This document shows positions 52,875-62,798 of a DNA stretch of 64,000 bases, piece after piece. Numbering within the stretch: position 1 is the stretch's first letter; the number at the start of each line of letters is the position of its first letter. The stretch is from Psychrosphaera algicola (GTDB lineage: Bacteria; Pseudomonadota; Gammaproteobacteria; Enterobacterales; Alteromonadaceae): NCBI RefSeq assembly GCF_028401425.1, contig NZ_JAQOMS010000002.1:682001-746000 (forward strand). Reading direction: 5' to 3'. The translations under genes and the position numbers were made by a program. The notes beneath the pieces are model-generated. The model saw only the letters and a program-made list of their open reading frames with translations. It did no database searches and was not told where the DNA came from.

Positions 52875-53509
52875 CTAAATTAACTTAGTCTGTGAAATTG
52901 CATCTTCTGCACGTTCAGATAAAGACAAATTCTCGGTCTCGTCAATAAATTTTAATACGTCAAACAAGTAATCTATTTTACCTGTTGCTGTATAGATTTG
53001 TTTATCTTGATTTGGGCGAATGAGGTAACCCACTTCTACCAAACGTTTAAAGATCAGCTTAAGTTGAGCGTCAAGTTCGGCAGCTTTTGAACCAAATAGC
53101 GCATAACGAGAAATTTTACCTAACTGCTCTGCATAAGCTGGGGTATCTTCGACAACTGACTGCAGTTCATTTAAACGAATAACCGTACCTTGAGTTAGTG
53201 GACGGTCTGTTCCCATTGCCTCTTGGACCATTAACAACCATTCAACAACCGGCATTAAATGACTGCTAATTTCTTGAAATTGAGACGATAAAAACTTGCG
53301 TTCATTTTCCTGCAACAGGATATATGACGCAAAAAGACTTCGCCGTCAGCAGCGGTCGACAAGTTACGATTCAAAATCTGTAACTGTGATTCAATCGATA
53401 ATCTATTGGCACTTGATTGTAAAAAACGAAACGCATCTTCATCCTTCGTCTGACAAATAAATTCGCCACTGAGCAACAGTTCTAACACTCGACCTTGTTC
53501 AGTAATCAT
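52875..53509 (-). CDS. Kite-like (MukE/MksE-type) subunit (frame break)
   Basis: About 211 residues, second gene of the operon. Its start ATG at 53509 overlaps the ATPase stop as ATGA. It is helical with a C-terminal winged-helix look: LIFKRLVEVGYLIRPNQDKQIYTATGKIDYLF (quoted in part: VEVGYLIRPNQDKQIY). MukE is about 230 residues and pairs with MukF; this protein has the expected size and place. The break near 53333 is one T missing in a T run, with the repaired join VFFASYILLQENERKF. Function as condensin subunit is inferred from size, order and coupling. Confidence 0.62.
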
Positions 53510-56500
53510 GCGTTTTCCTCCTGCTGTTTACGAGCTTTAAGTTTTTCACTAATGGTATTAATTTGCGGCAGGACAACTTGCAGTTGTTTTTTCTGCTTAT
53601 CAATGAGGTATCTATTTTTAAATAGGGTCAATACCTCTGATTCTGGGTTTGGAAACGCACCAACCACGTAAATATTGTTATTTTTACAGGCATCAAATAT
53701 CTTTTTAATATTTGACTGGTGCAAGGTACCAAGTTCATCTATTGGCCAATGTATGATGGTTTGGTTTTTCCCCCTTAGCAATCGTGTAAACGCCAGTAAG
53801 AACTTACAAAGTATAAGATAAGCCATGCCATGACTTGATGATTCGTTTAACTGACGGTCTGTACGGATGATTAGGTCACTATTCCCTTCGCGAATATGCA
53901 GTTCGATGTCGAGCAATTTACTGATGCCACCAGTGAGTGCGGAGCGTCCTAGAATTTCAATAACCCGTCGCATGCTAAAAGCATAGTCATCCCCTAGTAA
54001 TTCGTGGGCACCTTGTTCAATCCATTCACGGTAATATTCGTTAAATTGTTGAAGCTCGGGCCAAAACTCCAATTCTGAAATTTTAGATCGAATTTTAACC
54101 GCTGAGTCGGACACGCCATCTAAAAACAGCTCTTCATCGACTTCTTTGCTAATTCGTTTACTTTGGTTACTGATCTGGCCTTCAACGTCTTTTAATATTT
54201 TGTAGTACTGAGATAAGGCTAAACCAAAAATACGCCCCTGTTCTCGTATCGCACTGACTTTTTGTGGAATTAGGACATTAATTAACTGATCTAAATGTTT
54301 AACCAGTCTGACGTGATCTAAACTACGAACACCTTGCTCATTGACAAACGAACATTCAGCACGGCTACGCTCCCAGGTATCGTAAAAACCGGTACCTGAC
54401 TGCGCCGCAATTTTTTGGTCAAAATGTTCAACAAAAGCTTTAATGTCGGCTGATAGATCTTCGCGTTTAACCAATAACGTTTGCCCTTCGCTTATCCGTT
54501 GACCTATCGATCCCGTTTCTTGCACTATGGTGGCAACCGGTAAATTGAGTTTCGCCAATAATTTACTGAGTTGTTGTACGTCATACTCCTAGCGCTTGCC
54601 ATCAGTTACACTTTGTTCAAAATGCAATTGTTTAGAGCGGCCAACATCCCCTTTAGATTTAAACTCTTGTAGCTGTTTATCTAATTGACGTTTTGTATCG
54701 CTAAATAAGGTTTTCGCTACGGTCAATTGTTGTTGCCAATTAACCTTGTGCCCCATGTAGTAAGTGTTATACCAATGTTTGTATTCAGCAACCAAATGAC
54801 TGTTTTTTTCAGTCGCTGAAATGTCTTTTGACAATTTAGAAATATCGCGTTTTAACTGCCCTATTTCGTCAACGTCAACACCACGGTTTGCCAATTCATC
54901 TTTTAACCAAGCGTCTAAGCTTTTAATTTCAGCAGCAACAGACAATTTACACTTTGAAATATGACCGTCAATTTGCATTAACTTATGTTCGATATCGGCG
55001 ATAAGCAATTGCCAATGGGATGTCAGTTCCATTTTTGCTTCACGCTGTTGGTCATTTAATTCTTCTACAACTTCGTCTTGCTGTGCTTTAATTTGTTGAA
55101 GGTTGTTTTTGAACTGCGCTAACTTGTCAATATTTGACTGTTTACGAACCTGTAGCGCCTGCTGAAATTCAGCAATCACATCTTCTTTGTCTTGTTGAGA
55201 ACGTTTACGTGAATGTTCGGCATTGCTTAATTCGGTCTGAATTTTTGCAAGCGTTAACTCAGCATTACGCACTTGCTTTGACGCTTCGGTCAGTTTGTCT
55301 TCATTATCGCCTTGGACCTCAATCAATTCGCCCAATTGGTTTTGCAGTGTTTCTAATTTGGCTTTTAGTTCAATTTCTGTTCCTGCATAGGCCGGTTGTG
55401 CCACCGACTCTAATTGCAATAACACGCCAAATAAAGCTGACTGCTCGTCGGTTAATGCTGGGTGCAAATCCGTACGCTGTAACATATCAGGGTGGATGAG
55501 CTTACCAATTGTTTGTTCCCATCCGTCTTTTTCCCGGCGTAAAAACTCCAATAAGGTATTTTGGCCCGGATACAACAGGGTTTCGACCTCGGAAATTTCT
55601 CGTTGTTTACTGCTGACTTGTTTGCGACTGACTTCCAGTTTTGTATTTACTTGCTCTCGATTTTGTTTCGCTGCAAACAATTGTCCTTCTGCCTGCTTGG
55701 CCTTATCCCGAACTGCGTCTTCGATACTTGATGCTTCTTTGATCGTATGTTCTAAAATGTCAATTTGACTTTGTTCGTTTGCGGTAAAGCCAACATTGTT
55801 GATGAGTGTAGTCAATTCTGTAATTTGATTGTTCACATTATGGATGCGGACTTGAAAATCGGCATTCACATCAGCAATTTGCTGCTTAAATTTCTGTTCG
55901 TTTTGCGACAATTGCACCTGTTGCTCTGATTTTTTGGCAGACAAGTCTTCGCGTGCTTCTTCTTTTTGTTCATTATAACCGGTGAGTTCAAGACCATGTT
56001 GCTCATTTATTTCGCTTTTTCGACGATGATAAGTTGCTTCAATATCTTGGTGTTTTTCGGTTAATAACGTGTAACGAGCTTCGTGAGTGACTAATTGGCT
56101 TTTCCATCGAGGAAGGTGGTCTAAGTTTTCTTTTAACGTTTCAATATCTTGGTCTTGCCAACGTTCAAAGTCGGATTCAATATTATCTAAATCAGTTTCT
56201 AACTTGCCAATGTCCCCTTTAGCTTCAGAGATAACAGATTGCAATTGTTCACGTTGCTCGTTCCAGTCACGTTCTAATACTTTGAGGTCCGCAATCGCCT
56301 GTTCAAGGGAGCTTTCATCTTCAACTAGTTTTTGGCCAATTTTGCTTAAATCGTTGTTGAGTTGCTGTTTTAATTGAGACAACCTTTGTTGCACTTCAGT
56401 AAACTCAATATTGGCTTTTTCAAGTTTATTAAACTCTGGACGAATGTCTTCAAACCCTTTAACCAACTTAACTTCGCGGATCCACTCTTCGACTTTGTTA

Positions 56501-57188
56501 TGACTTATTTTATTTTCTGCGGCCTGAACACCATCTTCTTCTAAAATAGCGGCAACCATCGCTTTGATGGTTTCCATTTTGCCTTCTTTTGAATGAACAG
56601 CTTTAGCCAATTTTTCAATATGTCTAAGATTGTCACTGCCCTTAAGCACAAGCTGAAGAGCCTAGCAAATCCTAGTAAATCTCGATTACTGCTCAACACG
56701 GCTCGGTCGTTTTGAATAATGGCTTTAAATTCTTTGGTATTAAGAATTCGAGAACAAATAACGCCGTCACGCTTCAAGTTTCTACTTAATTCTTTAGCGG
56801 TCAAGATATGACGTTCATCAGTTAAGCTTGGTGCCGCATAATCTTCGATATCAAACGCTTTTGATACCAATCGATAATCCACACCGGAACCCGAAGAAGA
56901 CAACACCATTTGGCATGTTTCATCTTCACTACGGATGTATTCATAAATTATAAAACTTTGTTCAGTAGGCAGATACCAACGCTCAAAACTATCACGAGTG
57001 GCGGGCACAACTCGACTGGGGTACTCCCCATAAAATACTGGGATCAGGCGTTGTAAGGTGGTTTTTCCCGACGCATTTGTACCACAGATATTGGTGTGGC
57101 CATTTAGCTTAAGTTCAACAATTCCCGACATATGGGTATTGATAAGAATAATTCGGTTTAATGAGGGCAAAGTATTCATTGTCATCAT
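53506..57188 (-). CDS. SMC/MukB-like ATPase (one frame break and one in-frame TAG)
   Basis: About 1,227 residues, the size of DUF3584/MksB-like SMC ATPases. The N-terminal head has the P-loop GTNASGKTT (residues 36-44). Residues about 230-880 are mostly coiled coil, rich in Gln, Glu and Lys, with a short hinge-like region near VLLQLESVAQPAYAGTEIEL. The C-terminal head has SSHGMAYLILCKFLLAFTRLL, a possible signature motif, and the Walker B HWPIDELG. The frame breaks near 56660. An in-frame TAG at 54589-54591 sits where CAG fits (CCTAG seen on the plus strand where CCTGG is expected). SMC complexes load on DNA and fold or extrude it. It heads the three-gene operon. Confidence 0.75.
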
Positions 57189-57200
57189 GACTCGTTATTT

Positions 57201-57235
57201 TAGTTATTCGGTACAGTACCGTTTCATACAATTAA
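57201..57235 (-). promoter_or_regulatory. Candidate promoter with palindromic operator for the SMC-like operon
   Basis: A 13-bp palindrome, CGGTACAGTACCG at 57209-57221, lies about 21 bp upstream of the ATPase ATG at 57188. On the minus strand it sits between a TTGTAT (-35-like) and an AATAAC (-10-like) element with 17-bp spacing, a typical operator position. Promoter strength and the binding protein are guesses. No LexA-type box was found. Confidence 0.45.
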
Positions 57236-57381
57236 TTGGGGCAGCAATGAAAAATTCAAACAGAGCAAATAGCCCATTTAAACTTATATAATCATCGACA
57301 AAATGCGCCTGTTAACTCATGCGTAGTTTAAAATTGGCAAATGATAGTAGTGCGACAACGGTCACAAGATCAACTGTTAAT

Positions 57382-57414
57382 TTAAAACAAAAACGCCGCT
57401 AAAAAGCGGCGTTT
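57382..57414 (-). terminator. Terminator of the dapA-bamC operon
   Basis: A perfect 10-bp GC-rich stem (57391-57400 with 57405-57414) with a four-base loop is followed on the minus strand by a T-rich tail. It separates bamC from the SMC-like operon, which therefore needs its own promoter. Confidence 0.88.
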
Positions 57415-57437
57415 GGCTTAGTTATATGGTCGCTATT

Positions 57438-58534
57438 TTATAACTCAAGTTCTTCATCGGTGATGACCATCATGAACAACTCATAAGCTTGTTTAACTTG
57501 TTCTTCACTAAACGGAAGGCCGTCAATTGAACTAAACTTAATATAAACACCGTTAATGCTCGTCGTCAGTTCAACTACATATTCGCCACTTGGAATATCA
57601 AGTTTATTAGCAACTTTAGAATTAAAGATAGAATCCCACGTTGATTGTTTACCTTTGTTATATTTCAATTTATAACTGTGCAACAATTTGTCTTCTTCTT
57701 CGATACTGAAACCAAGTTGTTCCAATATTTCTTCTGTCTGACTATAGACGTAGGCTATTTCTTGTTGTGAACTTAATACAGGTTGATTAGACGAGTTTTT
57801 AGCGACCGCGAGCGTAACATCAAGTTCAGATTTCTCTTTCTTAAGATAAACACGATATTGGTAATCAAGTTCCAACATAAAATCATTTAAGACATGAACC
57901 GCTGCGGCTTCTTTTCTAATAGATGCTTTTGGAATGGTGTCCGAAGGCTCTGATACTAATTCATACGAAACGGCATCAATATAAACCTGTCCACTTCGTC
58001 CATGTTTTTGCATCTCGACGTTCAATTGTAAATCAAACTTTTCGATGACTTTCTTTGATTTCCAAAACCAAAATCCCGTTTCTTCATAGGTTAGATATTC
58101 AATTTGATATTGGGTTTCAGAAATTGGCGTAATGGTAAGATTTAAATGGGTTTGAAATGCTTCAATACCGCTTTCGATAAATTGAGGGAAGTCATCAACC
58201 AAATCTGGTTTTTCAATCATAATTTTAGCTTTATGATTGTCGTCTTCATTTACCCAGCTTTTTCTAAGATAACTAAAACTGTAGTTGGTGAAGTAACCGT
58301 TCCAGAATCAGGCACAGTTACAATATTTTTAGGAATGACAAATTCAGTACTTTTATGAGGGCTTTTTAATCCGTCTGGTACTTTTATACCGTTGTTACGA
58401 TTAACAATTTTACTTTCTTGTTCAGGCGTAAGCGGCGCTTCGTTAAACCAACCTTTGATGGTTGTACAACCGACATTGGCAACCATTGCTACAGCAACAA
58501 TCGCTAATTTAAATAACTTCACGTATTTCTCCAC
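57438..58534 (-). CDS. bamC: Outer-membrane assembly lipoprotein BamC (frame break)
   Basis: About 365 residues of BamC (NlpB), a lipoprotein of the BAM complex that inserts beta-barrels in the outer membrane. The lipobox is VANVGC after a hydrophobic segment. The unstructured N-terminal part with IVNRNNGIKVPDGLKSP is the stretch that binds BamD. Two helix-grip domains follow (VPDDF-like region near LVDDFPQFIESGIEAF, and VANKLDIPSGEYVVELT). The break near 58258 is one T missing in a T run. The gene begins 4 bp after dapA, as in Escherichia coli. Confidence 0.88.
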
Positions 58535-58538
58535 TTTA

Positions 58539-59421
58539 TTATTGTGCGTGTTCTAAAGCTTGTTTGATTACAATGTGATTAATAGGTTCCATTGGAAGCA
58601 AAGGTAATCTAACCATATCCGAAGAAATTAATCCTTTTTCTTTTAATGCCCACTTAGCTGGAACCGGATTTGGTTCAATAAATAGGTCACGGTGTAACAA
58701 ACGAAGTTTTTCATCGAGTAACTCCGCAGTTGAATGTTCGCCTGCTAACGACATTTTTACCATTTCAGCCATTAAATGTGGTTCAACATTAGCCGTTACA
58801 GAAATAACACCATTGCCGCCCTCATTAATGTAATGATGCGTTGTTAAATCGTCGCCACTAAACAAGATAAAAGACGGATTAGCTTGTTTCATTTCTTTAA
58901 CCCGCGCGATATCCGCCGTCGCATCTTTAATCCCAATGATATTTGATACAGCCATAAGCTCAATCACTGCAGATGTATCTAAATCAACGCCTGTGCGGTC
59001 TGGAACATTATAAAGGATGATCGGTTTTTAGTTACCGCAGCGACCGCTTTAAAGTGTGCAACCATCCCTTTTTGAGTTGGTTTATTATAATAAGGCGTCA
59101 CAGTCAAATAACCATCGATGGCTAAATCGTCAAGTTGCTGGGTTTTTTCAACGGTAGCAGAAGTGCTATTGGAGCCATTACCCACGATGATCGGAAGACG
59201 ACCATTATTTTGTGCTATAACCGTTGTTAATACATCATATTGTTCTTTTTCAGATAACGTCGCAGTCTCTGCTGTGGTACCTAAAATAACCAAGCCATCA
59301 GTGCCTGATTCAATATGCCAGTCTACTAATTTTTTAAACCATCAAAATCGACCTTAGTGTCGTTAAACATTGGTGTAATTAGGGCGACATAACTGCCGGA
59401 AAAATTAATACTACTAGACAT
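58539..59421 (-). CDS. dapA: 4-hydroxy-tetrahydrodipicolinate synthase (two frame breaks)
   Basis: DapA, about 294 residues, the first enzyme of the lysine/diaminopimelate branch, condensing pyruvate with aspartate semialdehyde. Sequence features: SGSYVALITPMFND at the start, TTAETATLSEKEQYDV, VTPYYNKPTQKGM, and the Schiff-base Lys in NIIGIKDATAD. Breaks near 59333 and 59027 are each one A missing in a run; the repaired joins are LKKLVDWHIESG and TKKPIILYNVPDRTG. AGGAGA precedes the ATG. bamC follows by 4 bp. Confidence 0.93.
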
Positions 59422-59565
59422 TGACTATAGACTCTCCTGCTTATCTGGGCGGGCTATGTTACTTATCGTATCGACACAAAACAAGTGACTTTATGCTTCA
59501 AGATGCGTTTTTATTCGAATATGTTAAACTTCAACCCGAAATTTTAATTCATGTAGTTACACGGT

Positions 59566-60123
59566 ATGTCATTAGCGTCAAAACAAATCGCAACACAACA
59601 TTTAGTATTAACGGCAATAGGCAAGAATAAAACGGGGTTGGTTAGCGAACTCACCGGTTTAATTTCACAATGTAATTGTAATGTCCTAGATAGCAAGATG
59701 GCGATCTTTGGAAGTGAGTTTACAATGATAATGTTATTAGCGGGTGAAAACAGTGCCTTGCTTGAACTGGAAGTTAAACTGCCACAACTCGCTGTACAGT
59801 TAAATTTATTAACTATGATGAAACGCACGGCCAAACATGAAGAACTTGCAAGGCCACAATACTTAGTACAAATAGAAGGTCCTGACCAAACAGGAACGAT
59901 AAAGAAACTCACATCGTATTTAGCGAAAAATCAAATTGATATTGCGAGTTTAAAATCAAATACCTTATTTAAAGATGGTCTGGAGTGGCAATCTGCGGAC
60001 ATCAATATTGATTTACCAGAATCGGTGTCGCCTGAAGACCTCAAATCTGGGCTCGAAACTGAATGTGCCCTTCTGAATATGAATTGCATAATAAGCCCGA
60101 TTACCATAAACCAAAAGCAATAA
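59566..60123 (+). CDS. gcvR: GcvR-type glycine cleavage regulator, two ACT domains
   Basis: A complete 185-residue protein with two ACT domains, as in GcvR, the co-regulator that holds GcvA in its repressing form and responds to glycine. First ACT (about 10-90): LVLTAIGKNKTGLVSELTGLI with CNVLDSKMAIFGSEFTMIML. Second (about 97-175): YLVQIEGPDQTGTIKKLTSYL. The place beside dapA and bcp matches Escherichia coli and supports the name. Confidence 0.88.
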   Translation: MSLASKQIATQHLVLTAIGKNKTGLVSELTGLISQCNCNVLDSKMAIFGSEFTMIMLLAGENSALLELEVKLPQLAVQLNLLTMMKRTAKHEELARPQYLVQIEGPDQTGTIKKLTSYLAKNQIDIASLKSNTLFKDGLEWQSADINIDLPESVSPEDLKSGLETECALLNMNCIISPITINQKQ

Positions 60124-60132
60124 GAGTTGATT

Positions 60133-60610
60133 ATGAATACATTACAAGCCGGTGATAATGCACCGATGTTTACCCTTGAAGATCAAAATGGTGAAATATT
60201 TGATTTGGCTAAAGCGCTCAAAGAGCACCAAGTTTTAGTTTACTTTTATCCGAAAGCAATGACACTAAGGTTGTACCGTTCAAGCTCAGAACCTACGAGA
60301 TGCAAAACAACAACTTGCAGACTTAAATACCATTGCCGTTGGGATAAGCCCAGATGCCGTTAAACGTCTAACTAAGTTTACTGAACGTGACGAACTAAAC
60401 TTTCCTTTATTGTCAGACGAAGATCACAAAGTTGCTGACGAGTTTGGTGTTTGGGGACTCAAGAAATTTATGGGTCGTGAATATGACGGCATCCACAGAC
60501 TAACATTTTTGATTGGTCAAGATGGCACGATTAAACACTTCTTTAATAAGTTTAAAACTAAAGATCATCATGAAGTGGTAATCGAGAAAATTAAAGAATT
60601 ACAAAGTTAA
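60133..60610 (+). CDS. bcp: Thioredoxin-dependent thiol peroxidase Bcp (frame break)
   Basis: About 159 residues of a Bcp/PrxQ peroxiredoxin, reducing hydroperoxides with thioredoxin. It shows LQAGDNAPMFTLEDQNGE, VYFYPKAMT, the peroxidatic Cys in GCTVQAQNLRDA after repair, and VWGLKKFMGREYDGIHR. The break at 60265-60270 (CTAAGG) falls in the active-site motif TPGCT; CCTGG there restores it exactly. The next frame runs to TAA at 60608-60610. ATG 60133 is chosen; an in-frame TTG sits 6 bp ahead. gcvR ends 9 bp upstream. Confidence 0.9.
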
Positions 60611-60622
60611 TTCTAAGGTAAT

Positions 60623-60649
60623 AAAAAAGGAAGCTTAGCTTCCTTTTTT
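60623..60649. terminator. Terminator between bcp and perM
   Basis: A perfect 12-bp stem (60623-60634 with 60638-60649, loop TTA) has A residues on the left and T residues on the right. It serves the convergent bcp and perM genes. Confidence 0.9.
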
Positions 60650-60690
60650 ATATGTAACACATGGGTTTGTTTTTAACAGCAAATGATAGG

Positions 60691-61791
60691 TTACTGCTCC
60701 GCGCACTCTGTAGTCTCAGGCAATTTTTTAACACTCCATGCATTAATTAGGGCCTTGACCAAAGATGCCAATGGTATTGCGAAAAACACGCCCCAAAACC
60801 CCCATAATCCGCCAAAGAACAGCACGGCTATAATGATATAAACGGGATTCAAATCTACAGCTTCTGAAAATAATAATGGTACTAATAGATTCCCATCTAA
60901 TGTTTGAATAATACCGTAGGCAATCATGACGTAATAAAAGTCAGGTGTTAAACCAAACTGAAATAGCGCAACGCCGACAACTGGTATGGTTACTACAGCT
61001 GCACCAATATATGGTATGAGTACCGAGAGTCCCACCAACAAACCGAGAACCGCTGCGTACCTTAATTCCATAATCGCAAAAGCAATAAAAGTACTTCCAC
61101 CGACAATAAACAATTCAATCATCTTACCTCGGATGTAATTGATTATTTGTTGATTCATTTCACTGGTGACTTGGGTAATGAGTGTCCGTTCCGCTGGGAT
61201 CAAGCTATCTATGCCTGCAATTAGCGATGTTTTGTCTTTAAGCATAAAAAACACCATTAATGGCACCAGAATTAAATAAATTAGTATCGCGACTATGTCA
61301 TTTAAACTCGACATCGCTGTGGTCAGTGACGATTCGAGAAAACTAATAAACTTTCCGTCAACATTGGCCATGACATTATTTACTAAGTCTTTATCAAGGT
61401 TTGGGTATTGCGCTGGAAGTGAATGAATATAGCCTTTTACTTCAGACATCATCTCCGGCAATTCTTTTATTAACCCGATGCTTTGTTTCCAAATAACTGG
61501 GATTGCCATAAAAAACATCGTAGCCATAAATCCGACAAATCCGGCAATGACAATTGTCGTACTGATATTACGATTAACCCCTAACATACTGACTTTTTTA
61601 ACCGGCCACTCAAGTAAAAACGCAAAAACGGCGGCGACAAGTACCGGTGTTAACAATTTGCCAAACCATGCAAATAGAAATCCGATTAAGGCGACGGCTA
61701 TTGCTAATGTAACGGCATTTGGATCGGAAAAATTCTTTCTATACCACTGCTTGAAAACTTGAAACACGATATTTCCTTTTCTATTTAACAT
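60691..61791 (-). CDS. perM: AI-2E family transporter PerM
   Basis: A complete 366-residue membrane protein of the AI-2E (PerM/TqsA) family. Helices at about 26-45, 50-68, 80-100 and 160-185 precede the C-terminal bundle with LLVGLSVLIPYIGAAVVTIPV and QTLDGNLLVPLLFSEAVDLNP (as QTLDGNLLVPLLF), which is the family signature. Members have been proposed to export AI-2 or serve as sodium/proton exchangers; substrate here is unknown. Together with the TusA-like gene and bepA it forms a neighbourhood I recall from Vibrio and Shewanella. Confidence 0.87.
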   Translation of the reverse strand: MLNRKGNIVFQVFKQWYRKNFSDPNAVTLAIAVALIGFLFAWFGKLLTPVLVAAVFAFLLEWPVKKVSMLGVNRNISTTIVIAGFVGFMATMFFMAIPVIWKQSIGLIKELPEMMSEVKGYIHSLPAQYPNLDKDLVNNVMANVDGKFISFLESSLTTAMSSLNDIVAILIYLILVPLMVFFMLKDKTSLIAGIDSLIPAERTLITQVTSEMNQQIINYIRGKMIELFIVGGSTFIAFAIMELRYAAVLGLLVGLSVLIPYIGAAVVTIPVVGVALFQFGLTPDFYYVMIAYGIIQTLDGNLLVPLLFSEAVDLNPVYIIIAVLFFGGLWGFWGVFFAIPLASLVKALINAWSVKKLPETTECAEQ

Positions 61792-61794
61792 TGT

Positions 61795-62004
61795 TTATAA
61801 ATTCACTTTAACTAAGGTGCTGTTATCTTCCGAATGCAAGACAAATGTAATGTTTTGTTTTTCAAGGTAACGAATAAAATTATACAGAGTAGTCTTGTCA
61901 TCTAACAAATATTCTTTTGTTTTATCGCGTAATAAACTTTGTTTTGCTTTAACAAAACCCAAGGGGCAATTTAAACCTCGGCCGTCAAATCTTGAACACA
62001 TCAA
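61795..62004 (-). CDS. TusA/SirA-family sulfur carrier protein
   Basis: A complete 69-residue protein with the active-site pattern GLNCPLGFVKAKQSL near the N-terminus (Cys13) and the two-layer fold continuing LLDDKTTLYNFIRYLEKQNI. TusA-family members pass sulfur in thiolation or disulfide transfers. The motif CPLG lacks the CPxP Pro-x-Pro pair seen in canonical TusA, so function may differ. It precedes perM by 3 bp. Confidence 0.82.
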   Translation of the reverse strand: MMCSRFDGRGLNCPLGFVKAKQSLLRDKTKEYLLDDKTTLYNFIRYLEKQNITFVLHSEDNSTLVKVNL

Positions 62005-62095
62005 AAATCCATAAAAAATAATTTCAATTCAGACTTCAATAATTTATCACAATCATTGATACTTGAGTGAATAATCCATAAAAAAACGGAATGCA

Positions 62096-62770
62096 ATGGG
62101 CCTTTATCCACATAAATACGGTTTAGCAGATGATTGCACTATCAAAGAAGTTAATGCGTTTAAAAAACAAAGTAATTGGGGAGAAATGCCCGCTTTTTTT
62201 AGCCTAGTCTCAAATTCCATCGCTGAAGTTGAAGGATATATGTCATACGGCTTCGATAATGCCTATAAAACAATAATTGACCGTAAAAACTGGAATTACG
62301 ATAAACTCGGTCGATTACCTAACGTGAACCCACATTCGTTAGAATTGCATGCGCCATTAACTAAACCTAAATTATGTATATTGCATGTATTTTCTGAAAT
62401 TGGTTATGAACTTTTAGCGTTTCCATACGTCAATGGTAAGGTCGTTGACGAATATATTAGTGGTGATCCAAATATGGACTTTCACGTATGGAATCCTACA
62501 ACTATGAAATATTTAGTTCGGATAAATCAATTGCACAAATTCATCGCCTTTACGATTAAAAATGGTGACGATGCGGATATGGCGTTAATAATTCATGCGC
62601 ATATTGTCGTTACCCGTATAATTGAAAAGTTACATCGCGATTTTGAAATTGTTGGCGAAAAAGGCACAGACATTAAAGCCGCATTTGCCAGCCAAAACAT
62701 CAACCCTAACTTGCCTCCTGAAGAAGCAATTATTGCAGCACAAATGGAAAATGAATCATCATCAAAATAA
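62096..62770 (+). CDS. Hypothetical protein, 224 residues
   Basis: A soluble protein that I do not recognise. It starts LYPHKYGLADDCTIKEVNAF after a GGA-like site, with a mixed alpha/beta body (ILHVFSEIGYELLAFPYVNGK, IHAHIVVTRIIEKLHRDFEIVG) and a Gly/Pro-rich end (NPNLPPEEAIIAAQ). No membrane segment or metal motif is seen. It precedes bepA by 28 bp on the same strand, so a shared transcript is likely. Confidence 0.7.
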   Translation: MGLYPHKYGLADDCTIKEVNAFKKQSNWGEMPAFFSLVSNSIAEVEGYMSYGFDNAYKTIIDRKNWNYDKLGRLPNVNPHSLELHAPLTKPKLCILHVFSEIGYELLAFPYVNGKVVDEYISGDPNMDFHVWNPTTMKYLVRINQLHKFIAFTIKNGDDADMALIIHAHIVVTRIIEKLHRDFEIVGEKGTDIKAAFASQNINPNLPPEEAIIAAQMENESSSK

Positions 62771-62798
62771 CCAGCAAACCAAAGAGCGCAATTAATTT

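Noticed and set aside
45698..54591. Recoded TAG (amber suppression or pyrrolysine-like reading)
   Set aside because: Only two in-frame TAGs were seen, both in CTAGG where CCAGG is expected, and many genes end normally at TAG. Base-calling error explains them better.
55134..55499. Plus-strand open frame inside the SMC-like coiled coil
   Set aside because: Coiled-coil codon use often leaves open antisense frames. No start signal or motif supports it.
51648..57188. Complete Wadjet (JetABCD) defence system
   Set aside because: No JetD-like toprim nuclease gene lies next to the operon, and the gene order differs. A condensin-like complex is the more careful label.
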